From assembly GCA_934457235.1 (NCBI GenBank), contig CAKSHT010000027.1, positions 1 to 17,818 of the forward strand: a stretch of DNA of 17,818 nucleotides. The letters run 5' to 3'. This document shows positions 5,953 through 13,721 of the stretch, piece after piece. Below the pieces are notes generated by a model. The model was not told the origin of the DNA and did not search any database. It saw nothing but the letters and a program-made list of their open reading frames with translations. Position numbers and translations under genes: made by a program. This DNA comes from an uncultured Oscillospiraceae bacterium. GTDB taxonomy: Bacteria; Bacillota; Clostridia; Oscillospirales; Ruminococcaceae. The stretch's first letter is position 1. Each line of letters begins with the position of its first letter.

Positions 5953-7851
5953 ATGAGATCAGGCTACAAGGCTCTGGCGGCGCTCTGCTCACTGGCGCTT
6001 TCCGTAAATACCGGGTGCAGCGGCTCCAGAGCTTCCGATATAAGTCTGCCGGAGGGCACCGCCACCGCTCTCCCGACGATAGACACATCAGAATCCGGAG
6101 TCGCAATGGCATATCACTCCGTTTCTGAAAAGGATCTTACGCCGTCGTCAGACTGCGTGAGCGCCGTGGCTTTCACTTCGTCCGGAGCGCAGTGCATGGG
6201 GGGCAGCGGAGTTTCAGTAAACGGCAGCGTCGTTACGATATCCGCCGCCGGGAGCTACTCCATATCAGGCAGCTGTCCGGATGGGCAGCTCGTGATAGAC
6301 TGCGGTAAGGACGACGATGTATACCTGGTGCTCAACGGACTTGACCTCACGTGCTCCAGCGGCCCTGCGATACTGTGCAGCCGGGCGGGAAAGCTTACGA
6401 TAACGCTTAGCGAGAACACCGTGAACACCATCTCGGACGGCGCGGATTATTCCGCCGAGAACGCCGATGAAACCGGCGCAGCGCTGTTCTCAAAGGACGC
6501 GCTTGTAATTAACGGGACTGGAACGCTTAACGTAAACGGCGTATACAAGGACGGCATAAAGAGCAAGGACGGACTGAAGCTGTGCGGCGGAAACATAAAC
6601 GTCACCTCCGCCGAGGACGGCATCATCGGCAAGGACTATGTTCTCGCGGCGGCGGGCAACATCACGGTCAATTCCGGGCTGGACGGACTTAAGTCCACCA
6701 ATTACACCGACAGCACCAAGGGATATATAAACCTGTCCGGCGTGTCCTGCACGATAGTCAGCGGAAACGACGGGATACAGGCAGAGACCTCCCTCAGCAT
6801 ATCCGATTGCGATATTGACATAACCACAGGCGGCGGCAGCGAAACAGTTGAAATTACCGCGAATGACGACCATGGCTTCGGCAAGGGGCATTTCCGCGAC
6901 TTCTCGACGGACGGCTCCGGAAGCTTCGATTTCAGTAATATGACTGACAGCAGCGGCAATTCCACAGACAGCATGAAAGGAATAAAGGCGGGGACGTCCA
7001 TCACGATAAAAAGCGGAAATCTGACGATAGATACGGCGGACGACTCCGTGCACTCAAACGGCTCCGTCACTATAGACGGCGGAGTCCTGAGCCTGGCCAC
7101 CGGCGACGACGGTATACACGCAGATTCGCTGCTGACGATAAACGACGGCGAGATCAGCATATCCAAGAGCTGCGAGGGACTTGAAGCCCCTGGCATTGAG
7201 ATAACTGGCGGAACGGTAAGCCTGGTAGCCGTTGACGACGGACTCAATGCAAACGGAAATTCAAGCGACCTCGGCTACACGCCGTACATCACGATATCCG
7301 GCGGCAGCATCACATCTAACGCCAGCGGCGACGGCGTGGACTCCAACGGAACCATTTCAATGAGCGGCGGTACGCTCGTTGTGTTCGGACCGACTGATAA
7401 TTTCAACGGCGCCCTGGATTACGACCAGTCATTCGCGTTAAGCGGAGGTACGCTGATGGCGTTCGGCTCCCGCGGAATGGCGCAGGCTCCGAGCACGCTC
7501 TCCCAGCCCTGCCTGTCCATATACAGCAAAGCCCCTGCAGACAGCACCATCGAGGTACGCGACGAGCAGGAAAACGTGATACTCAGCGCCATCACTCCAA
7601 AGGCGTGTGAATCACTGATATTCTCATCGCCGGAGCTTGTGAGCGGCACGGTTTATACCATCTACGCCGACGACGAGCTGCTTGCGACAGTCACCGCGAC
7701 TGACGGCGTGAGCGGCGGCGGAGCTTCCGGCTACGGCTACGGCACATGGAGCCGCGACGACGCTTCCTGGAGCGAAACCGGCGGATTCGGCAGACCAGGC
7801 GGCGATCCTCCGGACAGAAACAATGCTCCCAACAACGACACAGCCGCTTAA
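5953..7851 (+). CDS. Secreted beta-helix lipoprotein, DUF4353/Cthe_2159-like carbohydrate-binding domain
   Basis: This is a 632-residue exported protein. The N-terminus has a basic, hydrophobic signal (about 1-20) ending in NTGC; Cys22 is the likely lipid-anchor site, although Asn at -3 is unusual. From about 85 to 505 it is built of short beta-strand coils with recurring Asp-Gly turns, for example at 200, 222, 244, 364 (DDS variant), 386, 408 (CEG) and 429. The regular spacing of about 22 residues is typical of a right-handed beta-helix. The pattern matches the family of Clostridium thermocellum Cthe_2159, described as a calcium-containing polysaccharide (pectin/cellulose) binding protein. 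The tail from about 587 is rich in Gly, Ser, Tyr and Asp and probably disordered. The start is firm: AAGGAG lies nine bases before the ATG. It is the last gene of the cassette, and a terminator follows 22 bases later. The ligand here is unknown. Confidence 0.87.
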   Translation: MRSGYKALAALCSLALSVNTGCSGSRASDISLPEGTATALPTIDTSESGVAMAYHSVSEKDLTPSSDCVSAVAFTSSGAQCMGGSGVSVNGSVVTISAAGSYSISGSCPDGQLVIDCGKDDDVYLVLNGLDLTCSSGPAILCSRAGKLTITLSENTVNTISDGADYSAENADETGAALFSKDALVINGTGTLNVNGVYKDGIKSKDGLKLCGGNINVTSAEDGIIGKDYVLAAAGNITVNSGLDGLKSTNYTDSTKGYINLSGVSCTIVSGNDGIQAETSLSISDCDIDITTGGGSETVEITANDDHGFGKGHFRDFSTDGSGSFDFSNMTDSSGNSTDSMKGIKAGTSITIKSGNLTIDTADDSVHSNGSVTIDGGVLSLATGDDGIHADSLLTINDGEISISKSCEGLEAPGIEITGGTVSLVAVDDGLNANGNSSDLGYTPYITISGGSITSNASGDGVDSNGTISMSGGTLVVFGPTDNFNGALDYDQSFALSGGTLMAFGSRGMAQAPSTLSQPCLSIYSKAPADSTIEVRDEQENVILSAITPKACESLIFSSPELVSGTVYTIYADDELLATVTATDGVSGGGASGYGYGTWSRDDASWSETGGFGRPGGDPPDRNNAPNNDTAA

Positions 7852-7872
7852 ATCTATCAACACTGAACACTG

Positions 7873-7908
7873 AAAAGTGGTGGAACGCTATCGAATTCCA
7901 CCACTTTT
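7873..7908. terminator. Strong bidirectional terminator between convergent genes
   Basis: AAAAGTGGTGGAA (7873-7885) and TTCCACCACTTTT (7896-7908) form a perfect 13-bp stem with A-run and T-run ends on both strands. It ends the lipoprotein transcript on the plus strand and the thiN transcript on the minus strand, two bases after the thiN stop. Confidence 0.93.
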
Positions 7909-7909
7909 A

Positions 7910-8518
7910 CTATTCCGTGCACTCAACAATAAGCGCCGTTCCTCCGTGGACGATTATATGTCCCTCGTCCTCCGCGACCTCGTTGCTAACGCCCAGCGGA
8001 TACGCATTGTCAAGCCTGTAGCGTATGATCTGGTATTTCATTCCGAACTCGCTGACCGTGCAGGTCTCCCCGTACGAAAACACCGAAACATACCCCCGGA
8101 ACGCCGGAATAACCACCTCGCGCTCATGCACAAGGTATATCTTCGATTTTTCGCCGACTATGATTCCGTTGACTCCGCGGGTACGCAGATACTCCAGCGT
8201 CTGGATATTCGCTATCGTGTGATCCGGTCTGCCGCCAAGTGCGCAGTACATGCGTATCTCGTCGCAGCCCTCATCTATCGCGGTATCGCAGGCGAGTATC
8301 GTATCCGTATCGTCCTTTACCGGATCCACGCGTATCACCCGGATATCCTCCGGCGGAATAATTCCCGAACTGTCGAAGTCCCCCACTATAATATCCGGTA
8401 CCACCCCAGCCTTCCGGGCGATATCGTAGCCGCGGTCGGCGCAGATTATCAGTCCCTCCGGCCGCTCATGCAGCTTCCCCTCCGGAGAGCCACAGATTAT
8501 TGAACATATCCTTGACAC
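7910..8518 (-). CDS. thiN: Thiamine pyrophosphokinase
   Basis: The enzyme transfers pyrophosphate from ATP to thiamine to make the cofactor thiamine diphosphate. Motifs of the family are clear: CADRGYD (26-32), PDIIVGDFDS (41-50), KDDTDT (68-73), GGRPDHTIANI (95-105) and PLGVSNE (174-180). The frame can be extended to an ATG at 8536, overlapping rsgA by 14 bases. A GGGAG site seven bases before a GTG at 8518 supports the shorter 202-residue form, which begins with the family-like MSRICSIICG five bases after the rsgA stop. ATG 8536 has only a weaker AGGA site three bases away. It is the last gene of the minus-strand housekeeping cluster and ends at a bidirectional terminator. rpe, commonly present between rsgA and thiN in Firmicutes, is absent. 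Confidence 0.92.
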   Translation of the reverse strand: MSRICSIICGSPEGKLHERPEGLIICADRGYDIARKAGVVPDIIVGDFDSSGIIPPEDIRVIRVDPVKDDTDTILACDTAIDEGCDEIRMYCALGGRPDHTIANIQTLEYLRTRGVNGIIVGEKSKIYLVHEREVVIPAFRGYVSVFSYGETCTVSEFGMKYQIIRYRLDNAYPLGVSNEVAEDEGHIIVHGGTALIVECTE

Positions 8519-8522
8519 ACGC

Positions 8523-9464
8523 TCACTCCCAATCATTTATCCTGCTGGCTTCGTCGTACATACGCAGGTAGCTTTCATAACGCGAACGCGCTATCTCGCC
8601 GCTCTCGGCTGCAGCTCTTACAGCGCAGTCCTTTTCCTTTATGTGTGCGCAGTCGGCGAAGCGGCATTTTTCAGCAAAATGCGCAAACTCGCGGAAGCTA
8701 TTGTCCAACTCCCCCGCCGGGATACGGCAGTAGCGCTCCGTATCTACGGTCGAAAATCCCGGCGTATCCGCTGCGTATCCTTTCATCTGCGGGTCAAGCT
8801 CGCTCAAACGGTAAAGCTGCGCCTGGCGGGTCGTGTGTTTTCCTCTGCCGAGCTTCTTGCTTATTATCGCAGTTTCAAGCGAAAGCTGCGGGAACAGCGC
8901 GTTCATCAGACTGGACTTTCCTACGCCGGAATTGCCAATAAACGCTGTAACTCTGCCGTTTATGAACTCCCGTACTGCGTCCGCGCCATCGCCGGTCAGA
9001 TTATTCACCATGCACACGTTTATCCCGATGCCGCTGTATATCTGCGCAAGCTCCTCCGCCTGCTCCAGGTCGCATTTCGTGAACGCTATCATCGGCTCGA
9101 TGGATTTGCTGTCCGCGATGGCAATGAGCTTATCCAGTATGAAGCGGTTCGGTGCCGGGTCCGCGCAGCTTATCACGAATACTATGCCGTCGAGATTTGC
9201 AAGCGGCGGGCGCACAAGGTAATTTCTGCGCGGAAGTATCCGGGAAATAAGCGGCTCGTGGTTCTCCTGGCTGACGACCTCAACGATGTCGCCGGCGCTG
9301 GGACTTATGCCGTTCTGACGAAAAAGCCCGCGGGCGGCGCACTTGAAGTTCCTGCCGTCCGGCGTGATGCCGCCATTCTCCTCAAAGCCCGAAAGGGCAT
9401 CTACATAATAGATGCCCCCGACTGCTTTTGTTATTATTCCGAAATCATGATATTCAGCAGAAAT
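8523..9464 (-). CDS. rsgA: Ribosome small subunit-dependent GTPase A, start codon uncertain
   Basis: RsgA is a circularly permuted GTPase that checks late 30S subunit assembly. Motifs appear in permuted order: NYLVRPPLANLDG (conserved linker), TKCD (G4), GNSGVGKSS (G1/P-loop), GRGKHTTRQ (switch region), DTPGFS (G3), and a C-terminal zinc motif with CRFADCAH then a further Cys. The N-terminal OB-fold is encoded upstream, with FGIITKAVGGIYYVDA at about 9443-9396 in the same frame. Between the in-frame TGA at 9491 and GTG 9215 there is no ATG, GTG or TTG codon. GTG 9215 would remove the entire OB-fold. The given start is ATT 9464, which has AGGGGG seven bases upstream and gives 313 residues. The alternative is a missing base near 9441-9445 that would join ATG 9448 in frame. 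It lies directly after pknB. Confidence 0.85.
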   Translation of the reverse strand: MSAEYHDFGIITKAVGGIYYVDALSGFEENGGITPDGRNFKCAARGLFRQNGISPSAGDIVEVVSQENHEPLISRILPRRNYLVRPPLANLDGIVFVISCADPAPNRFILDKLIAIADSKSIEPMIAFTKCDLEQAEELAQIYSGIGINVCMVNNLTGDGADAVREFINGRVTAFIGNSGVGKSSLMNALFPQLSLETAIISKKLGRGKHTTRQAQLYRLSELDPQMKGYAADTPGFSTVDTERYCRIPAGELDNSFREFAHFAEKCRFADCAHIKEKDCAVRAAAESGEIARSRYESYLRMYDEASRINDWE

Positions 9465-9484
9465 ATCATTACCCCCTATTCCTG

Positions 9485-11728
9485 TCAGTCAACTGAAATT
9501 CCGGGATCCGGCTCTATCGGATCGGTATGAGTTGTATTCGCCGGAGTGGATTCAGTATGGTCAGGTTCTACAGTGTCAACGGTTCCCGGAGTGTCCTCGC
9601 TGGTATCCATCGGCTCCTCCGCGTCTGCGACAAGCAGCTCAGAGAATATCTTGCTGTTTACCTCGTCCTCCGCGGTGGGCTTGCTGCCGTCCTCGGGGAA
9701 TACTACCGTGATATCCATATACTTGCCGGTCTTGCCGGTCTCAACGGACGTTACCTTGACTGTTACCAGCTTGGTCTCGCCGGGCTTACCGGTCACGCTG
9801 TACTGGAGCGTCTTGCTGGACGCAAGTCCGATATCCATTACAACGCCTGCTTCCTCGTCAAGCACGCCGTCAACATAGTAGCTGAAGCGGAACTCGCCTG
9901 TAGCCTTCTTCGGAAGCGTGAACTTCAGATTCTTGGTCTTTTCGGCGATCTCGCCGGTGCTTACCGTCAGAGTTATCTCGGTGTCGCGGTCAACTCTGCT
10001 GTTCGGCTCGATATCCTGAGCCATTACAACGTCTTTTTCGTACTCCTCGCTGTCCTCGTACTCTATCTTCGTGTTGAGATGATATTCTTCGGCGCGCTGG
10101 AGGGCAACGCTCAGCGGCAGCGTTACGAACTTCGGCACATTGACCTGCGTATTTGCCGGACCCAGGCTGATCACCAGAGTTACCGTGCTTCCCTGGTCTG
10201 CCATCTCATGTGCGGCAGGCTCGGTGCGGATAACATTATCCTTGGCAATGTCGTCGCTCTCGTCAAACGACTTCCTTACGACGAAGCCGTCCTTCTGGAG
10301 CTTGGTCTCGGCGATGGAGTAGCTCAGATTCTCAAGATCCTGTATCTCCACCTGCTTTATGCCCTTGCTGACCTTTACAGTCACCTCTACGCCCGCCTTG
10401 ACCTTTCTGCCCTCGGCGTAATCCTGGTCGAATATCTGATCCTTGGTGTAGGTGCTCCACTCCTGCTGCGCAACCAGCTTCATCACCTTGGAGTACTTGG
10501 CGTTTGCCTCGTCCCAGGTGAGTCCCACCAGGTTCGGCATAAGGAACTCGTCGTTATCGGTCATGCTGATGGTGCTGTCAGTGGTTATTCCAGCCACGGA
10601 GCCTACCTGCTCCGGCGTTACGTCCAGGTTTCTGAACACGATGGTCAGAACAAGGAACACCGTCGCGATAACGAACGCCGTACCTACCGCGAACAGTATC
10701 GGTATCAGCGGGGAGCGGCGCTCCTCGTATTCGTCCTCGTCATCATCGTAATCATCGTCGTCCTCGTACTCGTCATCGTCCGGTTCGCTCTGGACCGCCT
10801 GACGGCGGCGGGTGCGCTCCTGCTCGGCAGCGGGTATCGGGCGGTCAAAGTACTTGGTCGTGCCGTCCGTGGAATTATACTTGTAATCGAACACGATCCC
10901 AGGATTCTTGCGGAACTCCTCAAGATCCTTTATCATCTCGCCGGCGGTCTGATAGCGCTGCGCGGGATCCTTCTGCATCGCGCGCATTACGATCTGCTCA
11001 AGTCCCTCGGCGATAGTGCTGTTTATCTCAGACGGCTTCTTCGGGGTGCTCTGCATATGCATGAGCGCGATAGCCACCGGAGTATCTCCGTCAAACGGCT
11101 TCTTTCCGGTAAGCATCTCATACAGCGCAACGCCGACTGAATATATGTCGCTGCGCTCGTCGGTAATGTCGCCGCGCGCCTGCTCCGGGCTGATGTAGTG
11201 AACGGAACCTATCGTCTTTTCAGACATGGTCTTGTTGTTCTCGCGGTTGAAGCGCGCTATACCGAAGTCCATGACCTTGATGGTGCCGTCGCTCAGCAGC
11301 ATGACGTTGCTCGACTTGATGTCGCGGTGGACTATCCCGCGGTCGTGCGCATGCTGGAGCGCCTTAAGAATCTGGATCGTGAAGTGCACGGCGTCGCGCC
11401 ATTTCAGCACGCCCTGCTGCTCGATGTAATCCGTGAGGGTTATTCCGTCAACGTACTCCATGACGATGAACTGCACCTTGTCAGTGAAGCCCACATCGTA
11501 GATCTTTACGATATTGGGGTGGGAAAGCAGCGCTATCGCCTTGGATTCGTTGCGGAAACGCCGCAGGAACTCGTCGCTGCCGGCGAACTCAGTCTTGAGT
11601 ATCTTGACCGCAACGATACGATCCTCAACGATATCACGGGCCTTGTAAATATCCGCCATGCCTCCGACGCCGATAAGCTCCAGCAGCTCGTATCTGCCGT
11701 CGAGCTTCTTTCCGATATTACTGTCCAT
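9485..11728 (-). CDS. pknB: PASTA-domain Ser/Thr protein kinase, PknB/PrkC/Stk family
   Basis: This is a membrane sensor kinase that in Firmicutes responds to muropeptides and controls growth, division and dormancy. The cytoplasmic kinase domain spans about 12-275, with glycine loop GVGGMADIYK (20-29), Lys42, HRDIKSSN (Asp136), DFG (154-156) and SVHYISPEQ (175-183). Thr167, Ser169 and Thr172 are possible autophosphorylation sites. A juxtamembrane linker contains a very acidic run (about 315-336) and is followed by a membrane helix (about 341-366). Three PASTA repeats follow outside the cell: about 394-456, 458-524 and 527-592. A C-terminal beta-rich domain and a Thr/Pro/Glu-rich tail (about 597-747) complete the 747 residues. 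Most relatives are shorter beyond the PASTA region. GGAG five bases before the ATG supports the start. It has its own promoter and lies downstream of its partner phosphatase. Confidence 0.96.
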   Translation of the reverse strand: MDSNIGKKLDGRYELLELIGVGGMADIYKARDIVEDRIVAVKILKTEFAGSDEFLRRFRNESKAIALLSHPNIVKIYDVGFTDKVQFIVMEYVDGITLTDYIEQQGVLKWRDAVHFTIQILKALQHAHDRGIVHRDIKSSNVMLLSDGTIKVMDFGIARFNRENNKTMSEKTIGSVHYISPEQARGDITDERSDIYSVGVALYEMLTGKKPFDGDTPVAIALMHMQSTPKKPSEINSTIAEGLEQIVMRAMQKDPAQRYQTAGEMIKDLEEFRKNPGIVFDYKYNSTDGTTKYFDRPIPAAEQERTRRRQAVQSEPDDDEYEDDDDYDDDEDEYEERRSPLIPILFAVGTAFVIATVFLVLTIVFRNLDVTPEQVGSVAGITTDSTISMTDNDEFLMPNLVGLTWDEANAKYSKVMKLVAQQEWSTYTKDQIFDQDYAEGRKVKAGVEVTVKVSKGIKQVEIQDLENLSYSIAETKLQKDGFVVRKSFDESDDIAKDNVIRTEPAAHEMADQGSTVTLVISLGPANTQVNVPKFVTLPLSVALQRAEEYHLNTKIEYEDSEEYEKDVVMAQDIEPNSRVDRDTEITLTVSTGEIAEKTKNLKFTLPKKATGEFRFSYYVDGVLDEEAGVVMDIGLASSKTLQYSVTGKPGETKLVTVKVTSVETGKTGKYMDITVVFPEDGSKPTAEDEVNSKIFSELLVADAEEPMDTSEDTPGTVDTVEPDHTESTPANTTHTDPIEPDPGISVD

Positions 11729-11826
11729 AATTGCTCCGCCATTTCTCCATACATTATCATATATTAAGCCAAGCGCCGTATGGAAGCGCCGGCAATGAGA
11801 ATGATCACAGTGTCTTACCGCTTAAT

Positions 11827-11856
11827 ATAATAACATATTACCGCGGGAACTGTCAA
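11827..11856 (-). promoter_or_regulatory. Promoter of pknB
   Basis: TTGACA (11856-11851) and TATTAT (11832-11827) are separated by 18 bases in the 165-base gap between the phosphatase and kinase genes. The start would lie near 11820, leaving a leader of about 90 bases. That leader carries two direct copies of CGGCGCTT on the minus strand (11791-11784 and 11778-11771). Confidence 0.72.
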
Positions 11857-11893
11857 CAGAATTCAAGAATTTGTAACTAAACTGTAAACATTG

Positions 11894-12634
11894 TCATACG
11901 GCTATCAGAGCCACGGAAATATTATCGTGGCCGCCGTTGCCGTTGGCATAGTCCACCAGCTCGGCACATACGTTCTCCGGCGCATTCTCAAAGCAGATGT
12001 CGAGAATATCCATGTCGTCGCCGTAGGACGAAAGTCCGTCGGAACACAGCAGAAGCATGTCGCCCTCAGACATATCCACCTCGAAATAATCCGTGGTGAC
12101 GTTGCTTTCAGCGCCGATCGCACGGGTTATCTTATTGCGCTCCGGGTGGGTCCTTGCCTGCTCCTCAGTTATCTCGCCGCGGTCGATAAGATCCCGGACA
12201 TGCGAGTGATCCTTGGTTATCTGCTGAATACACTCGTTATCCTCGCTGGTGAACAGGTGATACCCGCGGCTGTCCCCGACATTGACGATATACGCCCTGC
12301 CATCGGAAACTATCGCGGCAACGCAGGTAGTACCCATGACCGTGCCCAGCGGCTCCCGCTGCGCGGCATCATACACGATGCTGTTCGCCGCCGACACCGC
12401 CGTGATGAGCAGATTTCGCACCGTATTGCGGTTCATGTATTCCGTGAAATTCTCCTGGATACGCTTTGAGATTACGTCAACCGCCAGCTGGCTCGCAAGC
12501 CCGCCGTGAGCCTCCCCTCCCATACCGTCGCACAATACTGCGGCGCAGGATCTTTCGGAAAGCACCGAGCTCCACACGCAGTCCTGGTTTTCCTCTCTCA
12601 GCAGCCCGATGTCTGTCTTGCTGAATATCTTCAT
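11894..12634 (-). CDS. prpC: PP2C-family Ser/Thr phosphatase, partner of the PASTA kinase
   Basis: This cytoplasmic metal-dependent phosphatase reverses phosphorylation by the PknB-type kinase encoded next door. The 246 residues cover one PP2C domain of normal length. Metal-site motifs are REENQD (13-18), CDGMGG (35-40), NVGDSRGY (118-125), CSDGLSS (197-203) and GGHDNIS (234-240). Asp36, Asp199 and Asp237 are the expected Mn/Mg ligands. The start ATG overlaps the rlmN stop (ATGA, 12634-12631), with GGTGAG just upstream, so translation is probably coupled to rlmN. The kinase gene lies 165 bases downstream behind its own promoter, looser than the tight prpC-pknB pairs common in Firmicutes. Function is secure by motif and context. 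Confidence 0.95.
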   Translation of the reverse strand: MKIFSKTDIGLLREENQDCVWSSVLSERSCAAVLCDGMGGEAHGGLASQLAVDVISKRIQENFTEYMNRNTVRNLLITAVSAANSIVYDAAQREPLGTVMGTTCVAAIVSDGRAYIVNVGDSRGYHLFTSEDNECIQQITKDHSHVRDLIDRGEITEEQARTHPERNKITRAIGAESNVTTDYFEVDMSEGDMLLLCSDGLSSYGDDMDILDICFENAPENVCAELVDYANGNGGHDNISVALIAV

Positions 12635-13707
12635 AACTCACCGCCTGTCTTTTCTGCGGAATTTTCTCCGGCGTCGTTCATGCCGCCGTCACGTCTGAGC
12701 TGTCCGCATGCAGCGCTTATGTCAGCGCCGAGGGTCCTGCGCACCGTTGCGTTTATCCCGGCGGCGCAGAGGCGCTTCTGGAACTTCTCAACCGAGCGGC
12801 TTTTGCGGAAATCCCGTTCCCTTATCTCGTTTATCGGGATAAGATTCACATGGCACATGAATCCGCCGAGCAGGTCGATAAGCTCCTGCGCGGACTGCTC
12901 AGTATCGTTCACGCCCTCGATGAGGGAATACTCAAAGCTGATACGGCGTCCGGTCTTTTCAAAGTAATACCGGCATGCCTTCATCAGTTCGTCGAGGTGG
13001 TATTTTCTGTTTATGGGCATTATCTCGCTGCGGCGCTCGTCCGTTGCCGCGTGAAGCGATATGGACAGCGTAAGCCCGGTTTTCAGCTCCGCAAGGTCGT
13101 ATATCCGCGGAACGACGCCGCATGTCGAAAGCGATATGTGGCGTAGGCTCATGCCGTCGCCCTCGCTGTTCATCAGCGTGAGGAACTTCAGCACGTTGTC
13201 GTAGTTATCCAGCGGCTCGCCGATACCCATAAGTACTATGCTGTCTACGTGTCTGCCGCTGTCCCGCTCGGTCTCATAGACCTGGAGAAGCATTTCACTG
13301 GGAAGCAGGTGCCTTACAAATCCCGCGATGGTGCTCGCGCAGAACCGGCAGCCCATGCGGCAGCCTACCTGCGTGGAAATGCAAAGGCTGTTGCCGTGCT
13401 TGTATTCCATCAGGACAGTTTCAACAGCCTCTCCGTCAGGCAGCCCATAAAGATATTTTACCGTATTATCCAGCTGAGATACAAGTCTTTTTTTGATAAT
13501 TAGGTGTTTTAGACAAAATTTTCTTGCTAATGCATCGCGGAATTGTGCAGAAATATTGGTCATCTGTGCAAAATCAGTGACTTTCTTGACATGCAGCCAC
13601 TCATATATCTGCTTGGCTCTGAACGCCTTTTCACCCATTGCGGTGATCTCCGCGGTAAGCTCTTCTTTAGTGAGAGCCAGTATATCTATCTTTTCCAGTT
13701 CTTCCAA
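12631..13707 (-). CDS. rlmN: 23S rRNA (adenine2503-C2)- and tRNA (adenine37-C2)-methyltransferase
   Basis: RlmN is a radical-SAM enzyme that methylates C2 of A2503 in 23S rRNA and A37 in some tRNAs. The 358 residues include CRMGCRFC (116-123), the CxxxCxxC motif for the 4Fe-4S cluster. The two cysteines used in the methyl transfer mechanism are also visible, Cys109 in SLCISTQVG and Cys334 in ADISAACGQL. Other family blocks are MGIGEPLDNYDNV (160-172) and SLHAATDERRSEIMP. The start is TTG at 13707, with GAAAGG eight bases upstream; the next Met is residue 24, inside the conserved N-terminal helix region. The gene lies 14 bases after rsmB and overlaps prpC by four bases. All catalytic residues are intact. 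Confidence 0.96.
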   Translation of the reverse strand: MEELEKIDILALTKEELTAEITAMGEKAFRAKQIYEWLHVKKVTDFAQMTNISAQFRDALARKFCLKHLIIKKRLVSQLDNTVKYLYGLPDGEAVETVLMEYKHGNSLCISTQVGCRMGCRFCASTIAGFVRHLLPSEMLLQVYETERDSGRHVDSIVLMGIGEPLDNYDNVLKFLTLMNSEGDGMSLRHISLSTCGVVPRIYDLAELKTGLTLSISLHAATDERRSEIMPINRKYHLDELMKACRYYFEKTGRRISFEYSLIEGVNDTEQSAQELIDLLGGFMCHVNLIPINEIRERDFRKSRSVEKFQKRLCAAGINATVRRTLGADISAACGQLRRDGGMNDAGENSAEKTGGEL

Positions 13708-13721
13708 TTAAATAGCCTTTC

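Noticed and set aside
6550..7350. DNA-level tandem repeat in the lipoprotein gene
   Set aside because: The periodicity of about 66 bases is seen only in the protein (Asp-Gly turns of the beta-helix). The DNA copies have diverged, so it is a structural repeat and not a recent duplication.
9527..11140. Long open frame of over 500 codons on the plus strand opposite pknB
   Set aside because: It is antisense to a kinase with all motifs intact, shows no recognisable domain, and arises from codon bias in GC-rich DNA. The same applies to the plus-strand frames opposite dapA, asd, rsmB and the deformylases.
11910..11931. Terminator at the end of the phosphatase gene (GCCACG/CGTGGC hairpin)
   Set aside because: It lies inside the coding region and no T-run follows on the minus strand.
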